Assembly: GCF_028657905.1 (NCBI RefSeq) | Contig: NZ_CP117781.1 | Span: forward strand, 310,001 to 374,000 | Reading direction: 5' to 3' | Origin: Burkholderia sp. FERM BP-3421 | GTDB lineage: Bacteria; Pseudomonadota; Gammaproteobacteria; Burkholderiales; Burkholderiaceae | Length of the DNA: 64,000 nucleotides | In this document: positions 16,170 to 24,284 of the stretch, piece after piece | Layout of the letters: every line of letters starts with the position of its first letter | Position numbering within the stretch: the stretch's first letter is position 1 | Notes under the pieces: model-generated | What the model saw: only the letters and a program-made list of their open reading frames with translations | Database searches by the model: none | Told to the model about the DNA's origin: nothing | Program-made: the position numbers and the translations under genes

Positions 16170-17978
16170 ATGGGGTTCAACGCAGTCCTGCAACTGGGAT
16201 GTTTCGTCGTCGTGCTGACGCTGCTCGTCAAGCCGCTCGGGCTTTACATGGCGCGCATCGCGGAAGGCGATCCGCCCGGGCCGCTCCGAACAGGCCGCGT
16301 GGTCGAACGCTGGATCTACCGCGCGGCGGGCGTCGACCCCGACCAGGGCGCGAGTTGGAAGCAGTATGCGGTCGTCGTGCTGTCGTTCAACCTGCTGGGC
16401 GCACTCGTGTTGTACGCGCTGCAGCGCCTGCAAGGGGCGCTGCCGCTCAATCCCCAGGCCCTCGCGGCCGTCTCCGCCGATACGGCGTTCAACACCGCGG
16501 TCAGCTTCGCCAGCAACACCAGTTGGCAGGGCTACGCGGGCGAAACCACCCTCAGCTACCTGAGCCAGATGCTCGGCATCGCCGTGCAGAGCTTCCTGTC
16601 CGCGGCCACCGGCATCGCCGTGCTGTTCGCGCTGATCCGCGCATTCGCGCAGCGCGGCGCGCGCACCGTCGGCAACCCGTGGGCCGACCTGACGCGCGCG
16701 ACGCTCTACATCCTCGTGCCGCTGTCCGCGCTGTTCGCGGCTGCGTTCATCTCGCAGGGCACGCTGCAGAACTTCGCCGACTATCGCACCGTCTCGACCG
16801 TCCAGGCCGTCAGCTGGCAAACGCCCCGGCTCGACGCGCACGGCGCGCCGCTGCGCGACGCCGCCGGCCGGCCGCTCGTGCAGACCGACACGCGGCGCAC
16901 GCAGGTCCTGCCGATGGGGCCCGTCGCGTCGCAGGAATCGATCAAGGTGCTGAGCGGCGACGGCGGCGGTTTCTTCAACGCGAACTCGGCGCATCCGTAC
17001 GAGAACCCGACGCCGCTGTCCGACTTCCTGCAGATGATCGCGCTCGTGCTGATCCCGGCCGGGCTCTGCTACACCTTCGGCGAAATGGTCGACGACCGTC
17101 GACAAGGCTGGGCGATCTACGCGGCGATGCTCGCGATCCTCGTCGTGCTGGCCGCCGCGACGATCCACGCGGAACAGGCGGGCAGCGCGCAGCTCGGCGC
17201 GCCGGGCATCGATGCGCAGGCGTCCGCGCTGAATCCCGGCGGCAACATGGAAGGCAAGGAGACGCGCTTCGGCATCGTGTCGTCGGCGCTGTACGCGACC
17301 GTGACCACCGGCAGCGGCGACGGCGCGGTCAACGCGATGCACGATTCGTTCACGCCGCTCGGCGGCCTCGCGCCGATGCTGCTGATGCAGACGGGCGAGG
17401 TGGTGTTCGGCGGCCCGGGCTCGGGCCTGTTCGGCATGCTGGTGCATGCGCTGCTCGCGGTTTTCCTGGCGGGCCTGATGATCGGCCGCGCGCCGGAATA
17501 CCTCGGCAAGAAGATCGAGGCGTTCGACATGAAGATGGTCGCGATCGCGCTGCTCGCGACGCCGCTCCTCGTGCTCGTCGGCACCGCGCTGTCGGTGCTG
17601 CTGCCCGCGGGCCTCGCCGGCGTCGGCAATCCCGGCGCGCACGGGCTGAGCGAGATCCTGTATGCGTTCTCGTCGGCCGCCAACAACAACGGCAGCGCAT
17701 TCGCCGGACTTGCGGCGAACACCGGCTACTACAACGCGATGCTGGCGGCGGCGATGTGGTTCGGCCGCTTCGCGGTGATCGTGCCGGTGCTCGCGCTGGC
17801 CGGCTCGCTCGCGCCTAAGGCGCGACGCACGGCCGGCGCCGGCACGCTGCCGACCCACGGCCCGCTGTTCATCGGATTCCTGATCGGCACGATCCTGCTG
17901 ACGGCCGCGCTGACCTATCTGCCCGCGCTCGCGCTCGGCCCGATCGTCGAGCAGCTGACGATGCTCGGCGCGCGCTGA
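16170..17978 (+). CDS. kdpA: Potassium-transporting ATPase subunit A, orphan
   Basis: This ~602-residue polytopic protein has the four pore/selectivity-loop signatures of KdpA: SNTSWQGYAGE, GGFFNANSAHPYENP, NMEGKETRFGI and AANNNGSAFAG. KdpA is the K+-translocating subunit of the high-affinity KdpFABC pump. No kdpB, kdpC or kdpF is adjacent: tdh starts on the opposite strand 52 bases later. The pump could therefore work only with subunits encoded elsewhere. The start is chosen at ATG 16170 because AGGGGA (16155-16160) is 9 bases upstream; ATG 16161 would leave no spacing. Confidence 0.85.
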   Translation: MGFNAVLQLGCFVVVLTLLVKPLGLYMARIAEGDPPGPLRTGRVVERWIYRAAGVDPDQGASWKQYAVVVLSFNLLGALVLYALQRLQGALPLNPQALAAVSADTAFNTAVSFASNTSWQGYAGETTLSYLSQMLGIAVQSFLSAATGIAVLFALIRAFAQRGARTVGNPWADLTRATLYILVPLSALFAAAFISQGTLQNFADYRTVSTVQAVSWQTPRLDAHGAPLRDAAGRPLVQTDTRRTQVLPMGPVASQESIKVLSGDGGGFFNANSAHPYENPTPLSDFLQMIALVLIPAGLCYTFGEMVDDRRQGWAIYAAMLAILVVLAAATIHAEQAGSAQLGAPGIDAQASALNPGGNMEGKETRFGIVSSALYATVTTGSGDGAVNAMHDSFTPLGGLAPMLLMQTGEVVFGGPGSGLFGMLVHALLAVFLAGLMIGRAPEYLGKKIEAFDMKMVAIALLATPLLVLVGTALSVLLPAGLAGVGNPGAHGLSEILYAFSSAANNNGSAFAGLAANTGYYNAMLAAAMWFGRFAVIVPVLALAGSLAPKARRTAGAGTLPTHGPLFIGFLIGTILLTAALTYLPALALGPIVEQLTMLGAR

Positions 17979-18029
17979 AGCGGGCCGCGGCGCCGGCGCG
18001 GCGCAAGGCCCACCCGCGTCGCGCCGGAC

Positions 18030-19058
18030 TCAAACGGTCCAGTCGAGGATCACCTTGCCGCTTTCGCCCGACAGCATCGCGGCGAAGCCTTTTTCGAAGT
18101 CGTCGACCGGGAAGCGGTGGGTGAGGATCGGCGACAGGTCGAGCCCGCTTTGCAGCATCGCGACCATCTTGTACCAGGTCTCGAACATCTCGCGACCGTA
18201 GATGCCCTTGATTTCCAGGCCCTTGAAGATCACCTGGTTCCAGTCGATCGCGGTCTGCGCGGGCGGGATGCCGAGCAGCGCGACCTTGCCGCCGTGGTTC
18301 ATCGACTCCAGCAGGCTCGTGAACGCGCTCGGCACGCCGGACATTTCGAGGCCCACGTCGAACCCTTCCGTCATGTGCAGATCGCTCATCACGTCGCGCA
18401 GCGACTCGCGCGTGACGTTCACCGCGCGCGTCGCGCCCATCTTGCGCGCGAGGTCGAGGCGATAGTCGTTGATGTCGGTGATCACGACATTGCGCGCGCC
18501 GACGTGCTTCGCGATCGCCACCGCCATCACGCCGATCGGTCCCGCGCCCGTGATCAGCACGTCCTCGCCGACGAGGTTGAACGACAGCGCGGTATGAGTC
18601 GCATTGCCGAACGGATCGAAGATCGCGGCGAGGTCGTCGGAGATCTCGGGCGGAATCTTGAACGCATTGAACGCCGGAATCGCCAGATACTCGGCGAACG
18701 CGCCCTCGCGGTTCACGCCGACCCCGACCGTGTTGCGGCACAGGTGGCGACGCCCGGCGCGACAGTTGCGACAGAAACCGCACGTGATGTGCCCTTCGCC
18801 CGAGACGCGATCGCCGATCTCGAAGCCGCGCACCTCCTGGCCCATCTCGACGATTTCGCCGACATATTCATGCCCGACGTGCATCGGCACCGGGATCGTC
18901 TTCTGCGCCCAGTCGTCCCACTTCCAGATATGGATGTCGGTACCGCAGATCGCGGTGCGGTGGATCTTGATCAGGACGTCGTTGTGGCCGACCTCCGGCT
19001 TCTTCACGCGCGTGAGCGTCAGGCCCGGGGCGCGTTCCAGCTTGGCGAGTGCCTTCAT
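18030..19058 (-). CDS. tdh: L-threonine 3-dehydrogenase
   Basis: This 342-residue zinc alcohol-dehydrogenase family enzyme has CGTDIHIW (catalytic Cys), GHEYVGEI, a structural-zinc Cys cluster (CGFCRNCRAGRRHLC) and the NAD motif GAGPIG. It oxidises L-threonine to 2-amino-3-ketobutyrate. It lies 12 bases downstream of kbl on the same strand; together they convert threonine to glycine and acetyl-CoA. The divergent XRE-cupin regulator is the likely controller. Confidence 0.95.
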   Translation of the reverse strand: MKALAKLERAPGLTLTRVKKPEVGHNDVLIKIHRTAICGTDIHIWKWDDWAQKTIPVPMHVGHEYVGEIVEMGQEVRGFEIGDRVSGEGHITCGFCRNCRAGRRHLCRNTVGVGVNREGAFAEYLAIPAFNAFKIPPEISDDLAAIFDPFGNATHTALSFNLVGEDVLITGAGPIGVMAVAIAKHVGARNVVITDINDYRLDLARKMGATRAVNVTRESLRDVMSDLHMTEGFDVGLEMSGVPSAFTSLLESMNHGGKVALLGIPPAQTAIDWNQVIFKGLEIKGIYGREMFETWYKMVAMLQSGLDLSPILTHRFPVDDFEKGFAAMLSGESGKVILDWTV

Positions 19059-19070
19059 GTCGCGCCTCCG

Positions 19071-20270
19071 TCAGATGATGCCGAGCGAGCGGCCGACCTT
19101 CACGAACGCGTCGACCGTCCGGTCGATCTGTTCAGGCGTATGCGCGGCGCTCATCTGGGTGCGGATGCGCGCGCGACCGCGCGGCACGACCGGGAACGAG
19201 AAGCCGATCACGTAGACGCCTTCCTTCAGCAGCGCATCCGCCATGCGGGTCGCGACCTGCGCATCGCCGAGCATCACCGGGATGATCGGGTGCTCGCCCG
19301 GCACCAGCGTGAAGCCCGCCGCGCTCATCCGCTCGCGGAACCGCGCGCCGTTCGCGCGCACCCGCTCGCGCAGGCGCGCGCCTTCGTCGCTCGCAAGCAG
19401 TTCGAGCACCTTGAGCGAAGCCTCGGCGATGCTCGGCGTCAGCGTGTTGGAGAACAGGTACGGCCGCGAGCGCTGGCGCAGCAATTCGACGATCTCGCGC
19501 CGGGCGGCCACGTAGCCGCCCGACGCGCCGCCCAGCGCCTTGCCGAGCGTGCCGGTGATGATGTCGATGCGCCCCTCGACGCCGCAGTGCTCGGGCGTGC
19601 CCCGGCCATGCGCGCCGATGAAGCCGACCGCGTGCGAATCGTCGACCATGACGAGCGCGCCGTAGCGGTCGGCCAGGTCGCAGATGCCTTTCAGGTCCGC
19701 GATGATGCCGTCCATCGAGAACACGCCATCGGTCGCGATCAGCTTGAAGCGCGCGCCGGCGGCGTCCGCCTCGCGCAGCTTCGCCTCGAGATCGGCGAGG
19801 TCGTTGTTGCGGTAGCGGAAGCGCTTCGCCTTCGACAGGCGCACGCCGTCGATGATGCTCGCGTGGTTCAGCTCGTCGCTGATGATCGCGTCCTGCTCGT
19901 CGAGCAGCGTTTCGAACAGGCCGCCGTTCGCGTCGAAGCAGCTCGAATAGAGGATCGTGTCGTCGGTGCCGAGGAACGCCGACAACGCGCGTTCCAGTTT
20001 CTTGTGCACGGTCTGGGTGCCACAGATGAAGCGCACCGACGCCATCCCGAACCCGTCGCGCTCGAGCCCTGCCTGGGCGGCGGCGACGAGGCGCGCGTCG
20101 TTCGCGAGCCCCAGGTAGTTGTTCGCGCAGAAATTGAGTACCGGCGCGCCGTCGGCGAGCCGCACGTCGGCGGCCTGCGGGCTCGCGATCTCGCGCTCGG
20201 TCTTGTAGAAACCGTCCGTGCGGATCTGGTCGAGCGTCTCGCGCACCCGGGCAAGAAAGGCATCACGCAT
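19071..20270 (-). CDS. kbl: 2-amino-3-ketobutyrate CoA ligase (glycine C-acetyltransferase)
   Basis: This 399-residue PLP enzyme of the alpha-oxoamine synthase family has NFCANNYLGLA, the PLP-lysine motif TGTLGKALGGASGGY and VDDSHAVGFIG. It splits 2-amino-3-ketobutyrate with CoA into glycine and acetyl-CoA. The start is ATG 20270, with CAGGAG 8 bases upstream; the frame is open further upstream but those residues are not conserved. It is the first gene of the kbl-tdh operon. Confidence 0.95.
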   Translation of the reverse strand: MRDAFLARVRETLDQIRTDGFYKTEREIASPQAADVRLADGAPVLNFCANNYLGLANDARLVAAAQAGLERDGFGMASVRFICGTQTVHKKLERALSAFLGTDDTILYSSCFDANGGLFETLLDEQDAIISDELNHASIIDGVRLSKAKRFRYRNNDLADLEAKLREADAAGARFKLIATDGVFSMDGIIADLKGICDLADRYGALVMVDDSHAVGFIGAHGRGTPEHCGVEGRIDIITGTLGKALGGASGGYVAARREIVELLRQRSRPYLFSNTLTPSIAEASLKVLELLASDEGARLRERVRANGARFRERMSAAGFTLVPGEHPIIPVMLGDAQVATRMADALLKEGVYVIGFSFPVVPRGRARIRTQMSAAHTPEQIDRTVDAFVKVGRSLGII

Positions 20271-20379
20271 CGCAAAAACTCCTGACATGGCCGCAGGCCG
20301 CACGCCCCGCCGCGCTCGTGACGTCGGCGAAGCAGCCTGCTCCTGATATAGTCGGCCGTTAGATTTATCGTATATTTCT

Positions 20380-20407
20380 GGTATTTCGAACTGAAATTCG
20401 AAATACC
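20380..20407. promoter_or_regulatory. Perfect 11-bp inverted repeat, probable operator of kbl-tdh and its regulator
   Basis: The arms GGTATTTCGAA (20380-20390) and TTCGAAATACC (20397-20407) are exact reverse complements with a 6-base spacer (CTGAAA). The site lies between divergent kbl and the XRE-cupin gene, ending 27 bases before the latter's ATG. It is AT-rich relative to its surroundings. It is most simply the binding site of the XRE-cupin protein, controlling both directions. Confidence 0.75.
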
Positions 20408-20434
20408 GAACAACTCTAAGTGAACGGAAATCAA

Positions 20435-21037
20435 ATGGCAAGCTCCACCGGATCACGGCGCCCGTCGGATTCCGCGCCCGCCGCCGCGACGCCGCCGCGC
20501 GTCGGCGAGCAGATCCAGCGCCTGCGCACCGAGCGCAAGCTGACGCTCGACGACCTGTCGCGTGCGGCCGGGGTGTCGAAATCGATGCTGTCGGAAATCG
20601 AGCGGGACAAGGCAAATCCGACGATCGCGGTCGCGTGGCGGCTCACCAATGCGCTCGGCATCAGCCTCGACGAGTTGTTCGCGCAGCCGAAGGCGCCCGA
20701 GACGATCCGCGTCGACGGCCCGCACGACATCCCGACGCTCGCAGGCCACGATGCGCAATACCAGCTGCGGGTATGGGGTCCGATCGAGCTCGCCGGCAAG
20801 TTCGAATGGTACGAACTGACGCTGGCCGCGCAGGGCGCGCTGGTGTCGAACGCGCACGAGCCCGGCACGCGCGAGCACCTGACGGTGCTGAACGGCTCGC
20901 TTGAAGTGGAAGCGGCGGGCGTGACCCGGCGCATGAAGGCGGGCGACACCGCGCGCTACGCGGCCGACGCGCCGCATGCGATCCGCAACGTCGGCAAGGG
21001 CGAGGCAAAGGCGCTGCTGATCGTGATCCACCGCTGA
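20435..21037 (+). CDS. XRE-family regulator with C-terminal cupin domain
   Basis: This 200-residue protein has a basic tail, an XRE helix-turn-helix (IQRLRTERKLTLDDLSRAAGVSKSMLSEIER, about residues 28-60; given here in parts) and a C-terminal cupin (HEPGTREHLTVLNGSLEV, about residues 145-165). Such proteins sense small metabolites through the cupin. Divergence from kbl-tdh suggests it controls threonine catabolism. ATG 20435 is preferred over the GTG at 20420. Confidence 0.85.
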   Translation: MASSTGSRRPSDSAPAAATPPRVGEQIQRLRTERKLTLDDLSRAAGVSKSMLSEIERDKANPTIAVAWRLTNALGISLDELFAQPKAPETIRVDGPHDIPTLAGHDAQYQLRVWGPIELAGKFEWYELTLAAQGALVSNAHEPGTREHLTVLNGSLEVEAAGVTRRMKAGDTARYAADAPHAIRNVGKGEAKALLIVIHR

Positions 21038-21076
21038 CGCGGGGCATCCTGGCAAAACGGCCAGTTGCGCGCAGCA

Positions 21077-21092
21077 CTGTATATTTGTACAG
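21077..21092. promoter_or_regulatory. LexA-type SOS box
   Basis: CTGTATATTTGTACAG has the CTGT-N8-ACAG form with an AT-rich centre, close to the E. coli consensus CTGTATATATATACAG. It lies 24 bases before the ATG of the next gene, where bound LexA would overlap the promoter. Confidence 0.75.
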
Positions 21093-21115
21093 TATACGTG
21101 AAACAGGAGCCCGCG

Positions 21116-21487
21116 ATGACCGAACAGGATTTGGCCGCGCTCAGCTTCAAGGCTGCGGCGCACGATATGGAGACGATCGTCCGCCACGTGGCGGGACGCT
21201 ACATTCGCCAGCAGGTGCCGCTCACGTGGCGGCTGCTGCACGCGATCGAGGCCGAGGCGCTGGCGGATCTCGGCTTTGCGAGCCGGCACGATCCAATGCT
21301 GCGCTGCCTGTTCGAGCGGCCGCCGGAGATGCATTTCCCCGAAACCGACGACCTGATCGATTTCGGCCGCTCGAACGCCCTGCCTGCGGTATTCTCGTTC
21401 GCCGTCGCGGCCTACGAGGCCGCCCGTCCGCACGCGGGGCCACCGCCCACCCGCGGCAAACGCGCCGCACGCGCGTGGGGCGGCTAG
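21116..21487 (+). CDS. Hypothetical protein, probably SOS-regulated
   Basis: This 123-residue soluble protein starts at ATG 21116 with CAGGAG 7 bases upstream. It begins MTEQDLAALSFKAAAHDMET and ends in a basic, Pro/Arg-rich tail (about residues 104-123). I do not recognise a domain. The consensus LexA box immediately before it implies induction on DNA damage, so a role in the damage response or cell-cycle arrest is conceivable, but nothing in the protein shows it. Confidence 0.6.
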   Translation: MTEQDLAALSFKAAAHDMETIVRHVAGRYIRQQVPLTWRLLHAIEAEALADLGFASRHDPMLRCLFERPPEMHFPETDDLIDFGRSNALPAVFSFAVAAYEAARPHAGPPPTRGKRAARAWGG

Positions 21488-21535
21488 ATGCCGCCGGGCG
21501 CCGGTTCCCGCCGGCCGGCCGGCGTCGCGCGTACG

Positions 21536-22951
21536 TCAGCCGATGCCGAAATCGGCCGCCATGTCGGCCTCGGTGCGGGCCTCGAGCCGGCCGCTTCGGC
21601 AGGCGCGGCGAAAAATCTCGTAGTCGCGTTCGATCTGGTCCGCATAGGCCATCGCATAGCGGGCGAGCGCCTCCGCGAGCCGCTCGCCCTTGCCGGCATA
21701 ACCCGCGATCTGCGGCGCACACCCGCCGGCCTTCGCATGCGCGCGCGCAAGCGTCCAGCCGCACAGCTGCGCGTAGTGGCGGAACGTGTCGCGGTCGAAC
21801 AGCTCCAGTTGCGCGGAAATCTTCATGTCGCGCAATTGCCGGCCGTAGATCGGCCGGCCGAACGGGCCGCTCGTCCAGCCGAGGAACGGATCGCTCGCGG
21901 CCTGCATCAGGCGCTGGCCCGCCACGACGCGATGGCCGTCGTGCCTGGGGCCGCGGCTCCGCACGAACCTCGACACGACCGACTGCGACGCCTCCTTGAA
22001 TTGCAGGAACAGCGGCCCGTCCTGCGGATCGGTCAGCAGCAGGATCAGGCAGCGCGTGCCAACGCTGCCCACGCCGACCACCTTGAACGCGAGGTCGTGC
22101 ATCCGGAAGTGCGACAGCAGCGCGGCGCGATCGGGCGCGAGCGAGCCCAGGTAGTCGCGGTAGATCGGCTGGATCAGCGTCGCCCAGTCGCCGAGCCCCA
22201 TCCAGTCGTCCTCCGGGCCGAACAGCGTGGTCCTGCCGAACACATGGAACACCGCGGGCGGCGCATCGCGGATCCGCCAGGTGCCGTGCTCGAGCGACGC
22301 CAGCTTCGGCAGCACCGTTTCATGCGTGCGGCGCGATGCGCGCTCGATCCCGCGCCGGATCCGCTCGCGCAGCACGTCGGTGCCGGCCGATTCGATCATC
22401 CGGTCGAACGTGATGCGCTCGTACCAAAGGTCGAGCACGCCCATCTGCGCGTATTCGGCGATTCGATACTGGTAGGTTCGCGCCGCGCGGTAGGCCAGTT
22501 CGGCGGCGAACGCGTCGCCGTGCCCCAGTTGGCGGGCGGCGATGGCGAAACTCGCGACCAGCCGTTTCAGATCCCACTCCCACGGCCCAGGCGCGGTTTC
22601 GTCGAAATCGTTCAGGTCGAACAGCAAGTCGCGCTCCGGCGTGGCGAAGCCGCCGAAGTTCATCAGGTGGCAATCGCCGCAGATCTGGAAACGCAGGCCG
22701 CTGTCGGGCGTGCCGGCCAGATCGTGCGCCTGAATGATCGCGCTGCCTCGGAAAAACGCGAACGGCGAGGCCAGCATCCGGCCATAACGCAGCGGCACAA
22801 GTGCCGCGACCCGGCCTGCGCTGCTGAGTTCGAGCAATGCCAGCGGGTCGCGCTCCGTCCGCCCGACCTGCGCATGGGTCCGGCGCGGCGTCGTCGCGCG
22901 CACCGCACGCCCCTGGGCCTGGCGTTCCGCCACGGTCACCGTGTGCTTCAT
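21536..22951 (-). CDS. DUF2252 family protein
   Basis: This ~471-residue protein has the DUF2252 features FAFFRGSA, CGDCHLMNFG and DLNDFDET, a pattern reminiscent of aminoglycoside-phosphotransferase-type kinases (HGD...DFD). Its function is unknown. The start is ATG 22951, with GAGGAGG upstream; the frame extends to 23053 but those residues are low-complexity Arg/Ala. The 216 bases between this gene and the recombinase hold no gene I can support. Confidence 0.8.
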   Translation of the reverse strand: MKHTVTVAERQAQGRAVRATTPRRTHAQVGRTERDPLALLELSSAGRVAALVPLRYGRMLASPFAFFRGSAIIQAHDLAGTPDSGLRFQICGDCHLMNFGGFATPERDLLFDLNDFDETAPGPWEWDLKRLVASFAIAARQLGHGDAFAAELAYRAARTYQYRIAEYAQMGVLDLWYERITFDRMIESAGTDVLRERIRRGIERASRRTHETVLPKLASLEHGTWRIRDAPPAVFHVFGRTTLFGPEDDWMGLGDWATLIQPIYRDYLGSLAPDRAALLSHFRMHDLAFKVVGVGSVGTRCLILLLTDPQDGPLFLQFKEASQSVVSRFVRSRGPRHDGHRVVAGQRLMQAASDPFLGWTSGPFGRPIYGRQLRDMKISAQLELFDRDTFRHYAQLCGWTLARAHAKAGGCAPQIAGYAGKGERLAEALARYAMAYADQIERDYEIFRRACRSGRLEARTEADMAADFGIG

Positions 22952-23167
22952 GTCCGCCTCCTCGAATCGACGCGGGCGCCCGTCCACCCGGGCCGCCCGA
23001 GCGGCGCGCCGCGTGACGCGCAAGGCATCGGGCGTCACGCGGCGGGCGCTCATCGAGCATACGAAAAGGGTCAGGCGAAGTAAATGCGGGCCCTCGCCGA
23101 GGCACGAAACGCTTTATTGAGCGCAGCCGACGCACTATCATTGATCGCAACTAACGGAAATATTGAA

Positions 23168-24195
23168 ATGTCGGCGCCCCCTTCGACACCCCGCGCGCCC
23201 ACCAGCGCCCCGACCTGTTCAACCAGCGCCCCGCCGATTGGACGACACAGCCGGACGCCGCGTTCGACGCCTGGCTCGCTACCCAGGAATTCCGCCGTTC
23301 GTCCGCCGACGTTTACCGCGCGCAGTGGGGTGCATTCCTCGCATGGCTGGGAGAACAGCGGCAGGATCTCGCCACGGTGGATACCCAATCGATCGCCCTG
23401 TTCGTCGGTGAACTGCCGATCAAGAAAACCCAGCGCATCCGCTATCTTCGCCTGATCGAACGCGTGCTCGATCACGTCCGCCGCAGCGAATACGGCTCGA
23501 CCAATCCGGCCCGCTTCATTGCTCAGGATGGCGAAGCAAGCTGGCGCAGCGCGCGCGACAACGATCCGACCGGCTTCCTCGCGCCGGTCGAACGCGCCGC
23601 GTTGCTCACCTGCCTGTTCTCGCCCTTGCCCACCGGCGGCGGCGCTCACTGGAAGGAGCGCCGCGATCGCGCGCTCGTCGCGGCATTTCTCGGCGCGGGA
23701 CTGAAAACCGGCGAAGCACGGTCATTAACGATTAGTTGCATAAAATCGGATGCCACCATGCTGACGGTTCATGCATCGCAGCCCGATAGCGTGAGGGAAA
23801 CCCACGTCGCGTCATTCGCGATCGCGCTATTCGACGCGTGGCTGGCGGAGCGGCGCCGCAGCCGGATACCGGGCGACCTCGTCTTCCCCGCCTCGCTGAA
23901 CGGCCGGCCCATGCACAAGGCCACGATGCTGCGAGCGGTCGACGCCATCATCGAAACGGCCGACATCGCCTCGTCGCGCAGTGCGCGGGCCAGTCCGCAA
24001 ACCCTGCGCAACACCTATGCGGCCGAGTTGTTCGAGAATGGGGTCGATCCGGAGCGGGTCGGCGGCTGGCTCGGATTCATGCAGCCCGTTTCATCGCATC
24101 GTCTGCATCGAGCCTGGAAGAACTGGCAGACGGAACGACAAAATACGAGCCCGGTATCAGAGGAAATGCGTTCCACAGAGCCCGGCACAGCCTGA
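23168..24195 (+). pseudogene. Tyrosine-recombinase-fold protein, frameshifted near the start and lacking catalytic residues
   Basis: ATG 23168 opens MSAP and then leaves frame at a C5 tract (23177-23181). With one more C it would read MSAPPFDTP and continue through DLFNQRPADWTT into the rest, about 342 residues. No other ATG or TTG start exists in the main frame before GTG 23377, which would lose ~70 residues of the core-binding domain. The C-terminal part resembles XerC/D catalytic domains, but key residues are changed: Arg I is Lys (GLKTGEARSL), box II is QTLRNTYA with no His, and the Tyr region is SSHRLHRAWKNW with no Tyr. It could be a DNA-binding relic of the chromid origin region. Confidence 0.65.
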
Positions 24196-24212
24196 ATCCG
24201 GCTATTTTCAGC

Positions 24213-24253
24213 TCCTGAAAAAGCTCACCTTTAAGATCCCGGATCGTCTCACC
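24213..24253 (-). repeat. Pair of origin-type iterons after the recombinase gene
   Basis: On the minus strand these read GGTGAGCTTTTTCAGGA (24213-24229) and GGTGAGACGATCCGGGA (24237-24253), spaced 24 bp. The second is nearly identical to the rep-proximal iteron at 27029 (GGTGAGACGATACGGGA). They fill the gap between the convergent recombinase and KfrA-like genes, in inverted orientation to the main cluster. Confidence 0.7.
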
Positions 24254-24284
24254 TGTGCCGGGAAAACGTCGCGCCGACGCGCCG

